The notes below the pieces were generated by a model. It saw only the letters and a program-made list of their open reading frames with translations, ran no database searches and had not been told where the DNA came from. This document shows, in pieces, positions 36,996 to 47,232 of a stretch of DNA of 64,000 nt. Location of the stretch: assembly GCF_030035675.1 (NCBI RefSeq), contig NC_084489.1, positions 69,717,365-69,781,364 of the forward strand. The letters run 5' to 3'. The position numbers and the translations under genes are program-made. The stretch comes from Rhineura floridana (Eukaryota; Chordata; Lepidosauria; Squamata; Rhineuridae). Numbering within the stretch: position 1 is the first letter of the stretch; every line of letters starts with the position of its first letter.

Positions 36996-37617
36996 ATGAC
37001 TTGCCAGTTTTATCTTTCCTCACCAGTGATTCCCAAACCTTCTTTTCCTACTTGATGGTCTTGGCAGACCACTTAATTATTTTTCTGCCTGTTGCAATAA
37101 TGGTAGTATGCTGTGCTAGATGCTGTATGATTTTTAATTGTATTTTATGGCTTCTTTTATTTCTTATATTGCATGTTATTGTATTACCATTTGCATTCCA
37201 TAGAACAGGAAGTGAAATCAGCAATAAAAATACAATTAAAATGGACATGCTATGGACCACCTGAATGAAGCTCATGGACCACTGGTGGTCTACAGACGAC
37301 ACTTTGCTAACCCCTCCTCCATGCCATGCATAATTTTATGCATGCTGTCATGCTCCCATATTACTCGCCTTTGATGGGTGGAAATGGTGTGGAACATGAT
37401 ATTTTATATTACAACAACCTCTAGGGAAGGCAGTGTACACACTTAGCACAGAGACATATTTAGATACATGCAAGCACGCACGCACACACGCATCCCTTAC
37501 AACATAGACCTGTTTTGTAAAGACCAGGCCATCCAAGATTGGAGGTTAAGGGCAGGTTTTGTGAACCCAAGTTCAGTTCTTCATTGACCCATAGCAATGA
37601 ATGGGGGAGAAAGGAGC

Positions 37618-38070
37618 TAGGGATGGGGGAGAAATTTGATTGTTTGTGTTAAAGGAGAACCTACTAAATTTGCACCTTCTGAAGCAATATGCAAACCGAA
37701 ATCATAGAATCATTTGAAATTCACACTTCTCTGAATTTTGCGATGCAGTTCTCCATCCAAGTAATGTGTGCCAAAAATGCATATATTAAAGTGTGCATTC
37801 AAATGCATATAAATGAAAATAACATACAAAATGCATTATATCAGAGAAAGTTTCTTGCAAAAATATGTATATATTCGTCAAAACCATACAAAATTGTGTA
37901 TATTAGCAGAAATCACCCTAAAATTCTGACAAATGTTCATGAAGATGTGATTTTTTTTACTTATTTATTGTTTTCCAAATTGCTGTGCAAATGTAGAGTA
38001 CTGAATTTAAGACTGGAAAAATCAGAAGCTATGAGAACCGATATAGACAGATTCACTCTTCCTTTACCTA
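37618..38070. mobile_element. Non-autonomous hAT element, second copy, inverted
   Basis: Starts TAGGGATGGGGGAGAAATTT and ends TTCCTTTACCTA. Its reverse complement follows 33509-33949 through blocks such as TTAAATTCAGTACTCTACAT, GCATTTTGTATGTTATTTTC and TATGCATTT. Flanking octamers match poorly, so it is older or its edges are worn. Confidence 0.6.
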
Positions 38071-38417
38071 GAAGGGATAAAATAGGAACACGCAGAGACG
38101 CCATTGAGTTCTGTTGGCGATACTAGCGTGCGACTGGCTTTTGGGAACTGGCTTTTATATCTGCTTCATGGAGCTTCTGTGGAGACAATATAATCTGCAG
38201 ACATGGCACTTGGTGTTTTGGTATCCAGTTTCCTCACATTATCCATTTTTATCACTTCGAGAAGAGGAAACAAAGCTGCTTCTATTATTTCGTCAACTGC
38301 TCGGTTTCTCTTTCATCGCTGAACTATCCCAGCAATTTCAGGAGGCTGGAATGCCCCGAGAGAGTAAGAATAGCCGACAATGGCAGAGATAATTCCTCTT
38401 GCCTTTTGTCTTCTCGC

Positions 38418-38627
38418 AGTCGTCAGGCCAGAGGTAAGAGCAATGAATCCGACCGTGAAGCTGTTGCATTTAGCAGGGCTTCCTAAGGAAGGCTCCTTTC
38501 TCTCTGCAGAGTGTTTTGTTACTCCTGTTTCTGGACAGCTCTTAAATATTTCCCTCCCCCCTTTTTGCCCTCTCCGTTTAGATTACAGTGGTTGTTGAAA
38601 ATGCTCAATTTTTTTGTATTCCTTCAG
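38418..38627 (+). promoter_or_regulatory. GJD4: Candidate GJD4 5'UTR splice structure
   Basis: A strong donor-like site (CCAGAG|GTAAGA, exon end 38433) is followed after 194 nt by a strong pyrimidine-tract acceptor (TTTTTTTGTATTCCTTCAG, ending 38627), 33 nt before the GJD4 start codon. This would be a short intron in the 5'UTR. Another acceptor-like CTTCTCGCAG ends at 38419. Seen only as splice-site matches; no transcript evidence. No clear TATA box was found. Confidence 0.3.
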
Positions 38628-38660
38628 TAAGTGGGGGGACTCCCGCAACTGAGTTCAAAC

Positions 38661-38724
38661 ATGGAATGTTGGGATTCCCTTGGTCTTTTAATCATTGCTA
38701 TCAGCTACAATGTGACAATTATTG
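38661..38724 (+). CDS. GJD4: GJD4 coding exon 1
   Basis: ATG to ATTG with donor GTGAGT at 38725. It encodes the N-terminal helix (21 codons plus one base of Gly). The reading frame is open for 30 nt upstream but has no earlier ATG, so 38661 is the start. Confidence 0.93.
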
Positions 38725-41700
38725 GTGAGTATGAAGAAATATGTGTCGTGGTTTTTGTTCAGGGTTGGCACCCTTCTGTTTGTGTGTGTGTGTGTGTGTG
38801 TTTGGCTGCTTCCAGCATCCACTAATTTAATTTTTTTTAAAAAACATTTGCCTGTAAATGAAAATGATGGTTGATATTGATGTTTGACTGTCATTTATTT
38901 AAATGGGCTGTCTTTTGTCTTTTCCATAAGCTAGTGTGATACATATGAAGATGATAGCAAATGTAAGAGCATGAATTTATTACGCCATACGTGATAGCCG
39001 AGTTACGCCTTTAGTAAGTAATCATTTGAACTGTGCAAATCCCAGGTAAAATTAAGGACGCTTCTTAAAGTAACTTCACGGGCATTTGCTGATCCTGATA
39101 TTTTGGTTCTTTTAACAGTTTGCTTATCCAGCACTTTTAAATGGTAACAATGAGCTTGGATTGCTCCCTGTTTAAAATAAAGATTCTTCCTGATTCCCAT
39201 GTTTGGTTTTTGAGGCCAATAGCTAGCATGTATATATCCATCTTTGGCTAGATTTCACCCTAATTTTGTACTGGTCCAAAAACATGGTTGTCTCTCCCCT
39301 TGGTGGGAGTAATTTTTGTGGATGTTATTACTCATGTTGTGTGTAGCAATTGGGGGTAAATAAGTTAATGAAAGTAATCTCTCAGCTCTTTTTAGGTTCA
39401 TCGAACTCTAAGACTGGCTCACTCTCTCTAGAGTAGAGATTACTTATGTTCCTGAATTTATGAGCTACATAATTGTTTATGTATTTACTCTGGCTTTTTG
39501 TCCCAGCAAACGGGACCTCAGCCTAAGGTAGCAAACGAAGAAGGTTATACATAAGAATAATACTAAGAATGCAGACCTTTTCTTCTCTCTTGTGATGAAA
39601 AGTTGGGCCTGGTGTTCTTCTTGTTGCAGGGGTTTGCAGAACTCCCAAGTCTTTGAGGAATGGCTATAGTGGAGCATCTGCTTTATATGTCGAAGGTCCG
39701 GGTTCAATCCCTGGCATCTCAGGTAGAGCTGGGAGAGAACCCAATTTGAAATCCTGGAGAGCTTCTGCCAGTCAGTTCAGGAACATCCTGAACAGGAACA
39801 GTCTTAACCTGTAGCATCCTCTCCAAATTATGTCTTAGGTGAAGTTTTGGTGGAACTCCAGCTTCTTTACAGTTCTATGTCTATGGATATATTTATTGAT
39901 ATACATACATACAAACCTACACATTATTGATAGGAACTTGTGAATAGCTTTCTGTCAGGTTTCTGGAGACAGGTTGAGAAGCCCATTCATAGAGAGAGGG
40001 TTTTCCCCTCCTCTCTCATAGTACTAAAACTTCATTGGATCATCCAATAAAGCTGTTTGGTGGGAAGGTTTAGGACAGACTATGGTGCATAGTGAACTTT
40101 TGGAACTCACTGCTACAAGATGTAATGGTCACTAGCTTAAGCGGCTTTAAAAGGGAGATTAGACAAATTCATTTCCTATCAATGGATACCTGAAAGATGA
40201 TCTTACCCCTTATATACCCAGTCAGTCACTGTGCTCTGCAGGTGACGGCCTCCTACAGATACCATCTTATCAGAAGGTCTGTTCCGCACATCATAGGAAA
40301 TGGACCTTTAGTGTTGTGGCACCTACCCTTTGGAATTCCCTCTCAAATATTAGATAGGCACCATCTCTGTTATCTTTTTGGCATCTGCTGAAAACCTTTT
40401 TTAACAAGTCTTTAAGTAGAGACCTTATCCCAGTCTGCTTCTGTTTGAATTACTTTTTAGATGTTTTTAAAGCTTTTTAAGCTGTTTAAGCTGTTTTTAA
40501 GCTGTTTTATTTATTTATTTAATTCAATTTTTATACCGCCCATAGCAAGGCTCTCTGGGCGGTGTACATTGGATAGAGTGTTTTTATTTGCCACTGTGGC
40601 CTCCTTCTATGAGGAAGGGTGTGATATAAATTTAATAAATTAATATTAATGATGTCTAAATGGAACCTACATTTTTAGATGCATTGTGCCACCAATGGCC
40701 AGTTGCTGGGGAACAACAGCAGGAGAGGGTTTTTTGTCTCCACGTTTGTGAGCTTCCCAGTGGCGTCTCATTGCCCAGTATGGACAATTACTTAGAAATA
40801 TTAATGATTAAGTGGTATATAAATACCATAAATACATCAGGAAGCTGGGCTTGATGGACCTTTGATCTGATCCAGCAGGGCTCTTATTGCAAACAAGGGA
40901 TAAACATGAGGAAATGCAGTTGTGTCTGGTTAGATTTCATGGCAGTTAGGAATCAAGATTTGGGGGGAGTTAAACAAAGCGGGCTTTTAGGTGTGATCTG
41001 AAGGAGAAAAAAGAAGCAGAGTGCAGGTGCACTGCAAGGGCTTCTTAGGTCTGGGGTGGAAAGAGATATTTATTCATAAATTAGAAGTAGGCAACTAGCA
41101 GCCCTCAAAGGCTTCTCATCTGGACCCCAGCCTTCCCCCAATCTTGTGCCCTCCAGATGTTTTGGTCTGCAACTCCCATCACGCCTCATTGTTGGCCATG
41201 CTGGCCAGAGCTGATGGGAGTTGTAGTTCAGGAAGATCTGGGAGCTCACCAACTTGCAAAAAAGCTGATAATGCCCAACCTTCAGTTCATTTCTCAAGGG
41301 TCCTACGTTATGCACCTCAGGCACTTTCTCCCATGCAAGTCAACACACAAGTGACAACCCTTTTGCATCCCTCCTTCCCAGTGGGAACAGCAACATTGCC
41401 TTTGTTAGACCCCTCCCCTTAACAGAGCTTGGAAAAGTTACTTTTTTTAAACTACAACTCCCATCAGCCCCAGCCAGCATGGCCACTGGATTGGGCTGAT
41501 GGGAGTTGTAGTTCAAAAAAGTAACTTTTCCAAGCTCTGTCCCTTAACATGCACCTCAGCGGTCATCTCCCATATATGTACACAGGACAATGAAAATGAT
41601 CAACTGAGGAGTGTAAAGGGTGAAACCTACCAAAGCCCTCTGTTGCTGTTCACATGGAATACTGAGAGCCCCTTGCCTGCATCTTGGCTGAGTGAGTTAA

Positions 41701-43045
41701 TGGGTGATGCTGATGGTTTATCGGCCTTTGATAAATGAAGAATACAACTTCTCTAACAGCAACAGCAACAATGTTACTGACCAGGGTCATAAATAGACAG
41801 GGATTCTCCAGTATGATTCAACTCCTTGACCAATGACATCTCCACCCTTGTTCTTTCTTTCCAGGGAAGATTTGGTTAACTCTTGTGATCCTGCTGAGAT
41901 TTATGGTGATTTTCTTAGCTGCATACCCTCTCTACCAAGATGAACAGGAACGCTTTGTCTGCAACACCTTACAGCCAGGATGCTCCAATGTGTGTTATGA
42001 CATTTTTGCTCCGGTCTCCCACTTTCGGTTCTGGCTTGTTCAGACTGTGTCCGTCCTACTCCCTTGCGCCATCTTTGGCATCTATGTATTGCACAATGTG
42101 GTCAGGCAGGTTGTGAAGGCCTATTCCTCACCTTACTATCGCTACAAAGACATCAAACCTTTGGCAGGCCGCAGAGTCACCAAGAAATCATCCAAAGTGG
42201 CAACAAGGTGTAGAGTTGCCTGCCGGGCAAATGAAATGGACATTCCTGATTTTTCTGGAGCATATACAGTTCAGCTTCTTCTGAGATTATTGACAGAGGC
42301 CGGCTTTGGAGTGGGACACTATTACCTTTTTGGATTCTTTGTCCCGAGACATTTCTCCTGTAACCAGTCCCCTTGTTCGAGTTATGTTGACTGCTACATC
42401 TCCAGGCCCACTGAAAAATCCATCATGATGCTTTTCATCTGGGGGCTCAGTGGCTTCTCGTTCCTCCTTAGCCTTATTGACCTGGTCTTTGCCTTCCGAA
42501 CCAATGCTGTAAGAAACCACAGGAAGAAGCTGCTGTTGGAAAGCTTCACAGCCGAGGAGAAGTGCAGTCCTAGCCTTCTGCATCAAGATGACAAGCCAAG
42601 CAAACGCTTGCACAGCCATGGGCTAGGGGACCAAGGCAGCATAGCTGATGCTGGCAACTCTGGCCACTATTTAATTGGCTGTGAGGTGAAGGAGGGCTGC
42701 TCTTGTCAACCTGTGTTTACTCCTCAGCAAAAACTTGGCTCTAACCTCAACAGTAATGAATTGTGCACTGCAGCCGCCCATGAGCAGCAGAAAGGGGTGC
42801 TTTTCCATGGAAGTGAACAGCCAGAGATCTCGTATGAGCACTCGAGATTTGAGCAAGAGCCACCCGCTCTCAAAGGAGCTTTGGTATTTAAAACGCCAGA
42901 GGGGTGCCGTCATGGAGCTCATTCACCTGCAAGTTGCTCCAAGCCCTCAGTCCATTATTCTGCTCTTGAGAGGAAGGCTTCCGATGTTCAGTCTGTCTGC
43001 AGCAGTGCTGCGTGCTCCAGATCCAAGAAATCTGAGTGGGTGTAA
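38661..43045 (+). CDS. GJD4: Gap junction delta-4 connexin (Cx39/Cx40.1 type), two coding exons
   Basis: Exon 1 38661-38724 and exon 2 41865-43045 join in phase 1 to give 414 residues plus stop. The first ~22 residues (MECWDSLGLLIIAISYNVTI) align with the mammalian GJD4 N-terminus, which sets the start; delta connexins share this early intron. Four membrane spans are visible. The first loop has Cys54, 61, 65 (C-x6-C-x3-C: CNTLQPGCSNVC). The second has Cys187, 192, 198 (C-x4-C-x5-C), followed by ISRPTEKS. The cytoplasmic tail of about 175 residues is Ser/Cys-rich and ends KKSEWV, as in mammalian GJD4, a likely PDZ ligand. Role by family: hexameric gap-junction hemichannels, with expression reported in muscle-lineage cells in mammals. 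It lies downstream of CCNY on the same strand as its own gene. The tail is longer than the human one (370 aa total). Confidence 0.96.
38779..38800. repeat. (TG)n microsatellite
   Basis: Run of about 11 TG units just inside the GJD4 intron, 55 nt after the exon 1 donor. Confidence 0.9.
39655..39780 (+). mobile_element. tRNA-derived SINE fragment
   Basis: GGAATGGCTATAGTGGAGCA as a worn A box, GGTTCAATCCCTGGCATCTC as B box, then GGTAGAGCTGGGAGAGAACC and GGAGAGCTTCTGCCAGTCAG. Confidence 0.75.
39960..40895 (+). mobile_element. CR1/L3 LINE 3' end interrupted by L2
   Basis: CR1/L3 RT end (39960-40190: GGATCATCCAATAAAGCTG, GATTAGACAAATTCATTTCC) resumes at about 40680-40790 and 40842-40895 with its 3'UTR (GGCCAGTTGCTGGGGAACAA, CTTGATGGACCTTTGATCTG, ATCCAGCAGGGCTCTTATTG). 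L2-type sequence fills the gaps. Confidence 0.7.
40200..40655 (+). mobile_element. L2 LINE 3' end inside CR1/L3
   Basis: RT C-terminus with IIGNGPLVLWHLPFGIPS, then GAGACCTTATCCCAGTCTGC, then a further inverted tail piece (ATACCGCCCATAGCAAGG, CTCTCTGGGCGGTGTACATT, 40505-40570), then GGTGTGATATAAATTTAATA. Confidence 0.65.
41128..41267. mobile_element. hAT-type MITE, diverged
   Basis: Starts CAGCCTTCCCCCAATCTTGT and ends CCAACTTGCAAAAAAGCTG. Facing TTTGGTCTGCAACTCCC / GGGAGTTGTAGTTCAGG. No clear target duplication. Confidence 0.6.
41423..41539. mobile_element. Hairpin hAT MITE (CAGAGCTTGG family), copy 1
   Basis: 117 bp; arms of about 45 bp from CAGAGCTTGGAAAAGTTACT, through ACTACAACTCCCATCAGCCC, to the inverted right end (GTAACTTTTCCAAGCTCTG). 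Octamers CCCCTTAA and TCCCTTAA, 7 of 8. Lies about 325 bp before GJD4 exon 2. Confidence 0.9.
41865..43045 (+). CDS. GJD4: GJD4 coding exon 2
   Basis: Acceptor TTCTTTCTTTCCAG ends at 41864. The exon completes Gly, continues KIWLTLVILLRF and runs uninterrupted to TAA at 43043-43045, so all membrane spans and both Cys-motif loops are in one exon. Confidence 0.96.
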
Positions 43046-43193
43046 AATGCCAGAATAGAGCATGGTGTGTTGGAAAAGCTACTATCAGTTACTGCTGATA
43101 CCATTTTTAATGGAAACAGCAATGTAGGATAGAATCTCATATGGTGAATATAAAATATTCTATTTAAGTAGGTAGGTGTTTTGTTTTTGTTTT

Positions 43194-43199
43194 ATTAAA
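43194..43199 (+). terminator. GJD4: GJD4 candidate poly(A) signal ATTAAA
   Basis: ATTAAA 149 nt after the stop, followed by GT-rich sequence (TGTGGGTGCATGTTGCATCTGG). It would give a 3'UTR of about 170 nt. No better hexamer lies nearby. Confidence 0.5.
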
Positions 43200-44500
43200 G
43201 AGACTAATAATGTGGGTGCATGTTGCATCTGGATGTGATCATTTATACATTTTGGGCACAAGCTGTAAAGCAAAAGGGGAAATCCTTCACATCATTATTA
43301 CAGCCGCATGAAATGGAGAGCAGGGCTCCACTTGCTGGCTCCACTCCCCCCCTCCCCGGGAGCCTGCTGTTCACACACAGCCTACCCACATGACCTGGAA
43401 CCCTGTGTGGTTGGGTTTTCTAAACTGCACAGAGAGCCTGGGTGTGAAGATCAGGCTCCCATCTTCAGATGCTCCTCCTGGTGAGGTGGTGCTAATGGGG
43501 ACATGGCAGAGGGGTGGAGCCAGTGAGCATGCTTGCATTTCTCACCCTTATGTGATTGTAACAGTGCAAGCGGAGAGTGCCTAGTAAGGATTTATGACTG
43601 TGGGCATTCTGTGTATTGAAGAAAATGCTGCCCAAGGCAAAATTCAGCATTCTCAGAATATTGGCTTTTGGGTGACTTTTGGTTGGTAGAAAGCTGATCT
43701 CTAGACCTAATGGCTAGAAGAAAAACTTTGAAATGCAGGATGGAATCTCAGAACCCAAAAGCAGGTGGAGCAAGAATTTCTGTGGTCTTCATTGCTCTAC
43801 CAGTCCTCTGAATAGTGGAAGTAGAATAAATTATTTTTTAAAAAACCCAAATATGTTTGCAGACTTACATGATTTGCATAATTTATCCAACCTGCAGGCC
43901 TACCATTTCCTTGGCACAGAATATGGGTGAACCTTGCAGAATTCTATTGGTATAGAGTTCACATAGCTCTGGGGGAGAGGGTAGCACCTTGACCCAAACT
44001 GCCGATTTAAGCATTCTCTCATATATTAACGCCAGTGCACTGGATCTTTCTCATCACTCATTTAAACAGAAGGGGTATGTCATGGTCCTATGGTCTTTTC
44101 GAGTAAATGGCACTCCCCCCCTTGAATAATTAATGGGGAAATCTAGCATGTACAGAAACTCCTCCATGTCCACATTGGAGTGCATGTATGTGCGTAAATG
44201 TACTTGCGTATGTCAGGGTCCTCAAGGAAGAAACCTCAGACAAAACAAAAAAACAAAAACCCACCACCCTGAACCATTGTTTGGGGATAATGTGGCAACC
44301 CTAAGGGAGGAAGATCTGGTTTTGACACCTTACATGGTAATTGTAGGTGGACCTTCTCTCTCCTCCCCCAAGTATGGGCCGTGTGCAATATATTTATGCG
44401 CTATTACATAAATATCTTCTACCAGCCTTAACATCTGTGTTTCTCTCTCCAGAGAACTCCACTGTACACTTCAAGAGCCATAGACATTTTGGCCTAGTGC

Positions 44501-44616
44501 CAGAGCTTGGAAAAGTTACTTTTTTGAACTACAACTCCCATCAGCCCAATCCAGTGGCCATGCTGGCTGGGGCTGATGGGAGTTGTACTTCAAAAAAATA
44601 ACTTTCCCAAGCTCTG
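44501..44616. mobile_element. Hairpin hAT MITE (CAGAGCTTGG family), copy 2, exact TSD
   Basis: 116 bp. CCTAGTGC on both sides (44493-44500, 44617-44624), identical. Loop reads CCAATCCAGTGGCCATGCTG, the opposite orientation to copy 1. Confidence 0.92.
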
Positions 44617-44741
44617 CCTAGTGCAGACAAAGTCCTCATCTTCTAACCATGGTTTGGTGGTCAGCAAACATGCTATAGGCTCCCTGCTCCTTTCTGTCCT
44701 CTGTAAATCTGTTCCATCTCTTCCATGGTTTGCAACTATGG

Positions 44742-44878
44742 CAGGGATGGGGAGCCTGGTGCCTTCCAGATGTTGTTGGACTCTAACTCCCATCAGCTCC
44801 AGCCAGCATGGCCAATAGTCAGGGATAATGGGAACTGTAATTCAACAACAACTGTAAGGCCACAGATCCCCACCCCTG
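44742..44878. mobile_element. hAT-type MITE (CAGGGGTGGGG group)
   Basis: Ends CAGGGATGGGGAGCCTGG and CAGATCCCCACCCCTG. Facing TTGTTGGACTCTAACTCCC / GGGAACTGTAATTCAACAAC. Octamers AACTATGG / AGCTATGT, 6 of 8. Confidence 0.8.
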
Positions 44879-45189
44879 AGCTATGTATGCAGTGGTGCTA
44901 ACCATAGTTAATGATAATCAGGGTTCCTCTTGCATTTGAACTAGGATTTCAGGTAAGTTTGCCTCGATTGCCAGCTAGCCAATTATGAGCTCAGAGCCCA
45001 ACTTCCCATAAGGGATGGTGAATGCTGTGGGCATATGTTAAATCAACATTAAAGATTGCATCATACATGATAAAGTTCCGTACCAATCTCTTGGGGTGGG
45101 AGGGATATTCTTACCAGAGATATTTTAACTTGAAGTGCTGTGGATTGAACCTAGAATCTCTGCATCCAAAGCATGTGCTCTCTCTATAC

Positions 45190-45960
45190 GTACATTTTAA
45201 AAATATTTAGCAGAATGTGTATACCACTTAATTGTAACAACTTCTAAGCAGTTCACATAAAATATAAAATATACATTAAACTGATCAATCAAAGTCAGAA
45301 GTTAAAAACAAGTTGTTATATGCCTTCAAGTCGATTACGACTTATGGCAACCCTATGAATCAGCAACCTGCAAGAGCATCTTTTATAAACCACCCTGTTC
45401 AGATCTTGTAAGTTCAGGTCTGTGGCTTCCTTGATGGAATCACTCTATCTCTTGTTCGGCCTTCCTCTTTTTCTACTCCCTTCTGTTTTTCCCAGCATTA
45501 TTGTCTTTTCTAGTGAATCATGTCTTTTCATTATGTGCCCAAAGTATGATAATCTCCGTTTCATCATTTTAGCTTCTAGTGATAGTTCTGGTTTAATTTG
45601 TTCTAACACCCAGTTATTTGTCTTTTTCGCAGTCCATGGTATGCGCAAAGCTCTCCTCGAAGAGCACATTTCAAATGAATGGATTTTTCTCTTATACGCT
45701 TTTTTCACTGTTCATCTTTCACATTCATACACAGAGATCAGGAATACCATGGTCTGACCGAACAACATTTCAAAATATAAATAAAATCAGCAGTTAAAAA
45801 TACACATTATTTAAAGTTACATATTAAAATGTATGCTAGTTTTACATATCTGGGTAGGCCTGCCTAAACAAAGAAGTGTTTAGCAGGCACTGAAAATGTT
45901 ACAGCAAAGGTGCCTAGTTGATGTCAATGGGCAGGGAGGTGCAGAGAGTAGGTACCGCCA
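45190..45960 (-). mobile_element. L2-like LINE 3' end split by BovB
   Basis: AGCAGAATGTGTATACCACT and CAAAGTCAGAAGTTAAAAAC to the left of BovB; AAAATCAGCAGTTAAAAATA, GCCTGCCTAAACAAAGAAGT and AGCAGGCACTGAAAATG to the right. Confidence 0.6.
45313..45765 (-). mobile_element. BovB/RTE LINE 3' end, 5'-truncated
   Basis: The plus strand starts GTTATATGCCTTCAAGTCGA (reversed BovB tail). The minus strand encodes RRALRIPWTAKKTNNWVLEQ, LSYFGHIMKRHDSLEKTIML, GSRKRGRPNKR. A frame change separates the last RT-distal segment. Confidence 0.85.
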
Positions 45961-46253
45961 CAACAAAATATCATTTTCTTACAAATCCGGAATGGACATA
46001 ATGTGGCATTTGTAAAAATGCTAGTTCTGCACATTGAAGTGATTGAACTGGCCTATATGGGGTAAGGTGGTCCTTTAAGAAAACTAGTCTGAAGCTGGCA
46101 ACGGCTCTATTACTGAGCTACAGTATGTTTCCTGCCCTCACAGTTTAAAGCTACAGAACCCAGGTCTCCCTTAGGAGTAGATGCTGAGATTTGAATTTAC
46201 AACCTTAGTGGCCCACTTCCAAGCAAAAGCATGATGCATTCCTCACTCTTGGA

Positions 46254-46369
46254 CAGAGCTTGGAAAAGGTAGTTTTTTGAACTGCAATTCCCATCAGCCC
46301 CAGCCAGCATGTCCACTGGATTGGGCTGATGGGAGTTGTAGTTCAAAAAACTACCTTTTCCAAATTCTG
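46254..46369. mobile_element. Hairpin hAT MITE (CAGAGCTTGG family), copy 3
   Basis: 116 bp with near-perfect arms (GGAAAAGGTAGTTTTTTGAA facing TTCAAAAAACTACCTTTTCC, sharing GGTAG not found in the other copies). Octamers CTCTTGGA / CTCCTGGA, 7 of 8. Confidence 0.9.
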
Positions 46370-46565
46370 CTCCTGGAGCACATAAAGTGGAGCACGTGAA
46401 TGTATTCAGTGCCATGAGGACACTGATCCATCAGCCTGCACAGCTTAGGCTCTGTTGTTCAAGAATCTGGTGTTACTGTTTTTAAAAAGGGCCCACTTAC
46501 TTTCACAAAGGAGTTGAGGCTGAGTGCCCCAGGATGCCATGATCCCTCTGACAGCACCTAGGTGC

Positions 46566-46868
46566 ATAGGTAGCTGCCTTATACCGAGTGAGACCACTGG
46601 GCCATCTAGCTCAGGACTGGACTGTCTACATTGACTACTAGCTAGCCTCCAGGATTTCAGGCTGGAGACTCTTCCAGCTGAACCTGGAGATACCCAGAAC
46701 TTGGAAAAGTTACTTTTTTAAAACTACAACTCCCATCAGCCCCAGCCAGCATGGCCACTGAATTGGGCTGATGGGAGTTGTAGTTCAAAAAAGTAACTTT
46801 TCCAAGCTCTGGAGATACCAGGAACCTTGTGCATACAGAGCAGATGCTCTATCGCTGAGCCACGGCCC
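46566..46868 (-). mobile_element. tRNA-derived SINE split by a MITE
   Basis: Reversed SINE: GTAGCTGCCTTATACCGAGT, GGGCCATCTAGCTCAGGACT, CCTGGAGATACC, then the MITE, then ACCAGGAACCTTGTGCATAC and AGCAGATGCTCTATCGCTGA (A box reversed). Without the MITE and its duplicated octamer it is about 178 bp. Confidence 0.8.
46695..46811. mobile_element. Hairpin hAT MITE (CAGAGCTTGG family), copy 4, exact TSD, inside a SINE
   Basis: 117 bp. GAGATACC on both sides (46687-46694, 46812-46819), identical and part of the SINE body. Confidence 0.93.
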
Positions 46869-47157
46869 TTCTGCAGTGAACAGGAAGATTTAGCTTAGCT
46901 GTAGAGGAGTGATTGCAAGCATTTTGAAAGCCTTGCGTTTAGCAGGAGCCCTTTTATTTACAGCTTTTAACCAAATTTAAGAGTGCATGCATGACAGGAG
47001 CAAAAGGGGAGGAGCGGGAAGAGGACATGTATTGCATGTCCTTATATCCATTCGTCACCGTTCATTAACTATTAAAATATGTGTACAAAATCTGTAAGCA
47101 ACCACTGTTTTGTTTATTTCTGATCTATCTTGACATTCATACTGGTCCCCTCACTTA

Positions 47158-47216
47158 AAAAAAAAAATTGTGGAATTGGAAAAGCTTCAGAAAAGGGCAA
47201 CCAAAATGATTTATTG
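47158..47216 (+). mobile_element. CR1/L3 LINE scrap
   Basis: GGAATTGGAAAAGCTTCAGA, AAAGGGCAACCAAAATGATT, matching 1113-1150 of the first element. Confidence 0.55.
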
Positions 47217-47232
47217 TTTTAATTTTTTATTA

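Larger units (their letters stand above)
30276..38400. other. CCNY-GJD4 intergenic interval: repeat content
   Basis: Holds a MITE (31351), CORE-SINE (32045), CR1/L3 pieces (32280, 34630, 36340, 36725), two hAT elements (33509, 37618) and an L2-like piece (35000-35270). Nothing recognisable in 30280-31340, 31500-32040, 32480-33500, 33960-34620, 35450-36330 or 38075-38400. No host gene found. Confidence 0.65.
38725..41864 (+). other. GJD4: GJD4 intron: repeat content
   Basis: A (TG)n run (38779-38800), SINE (39655-39780), interrupted CR1/L3 (39960-40895), MITE (41128-41267) and hairpin MITE (41423-41539). Nothing recognisable in 38810-39650 or 41550-41860. Confidence 0.7.
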
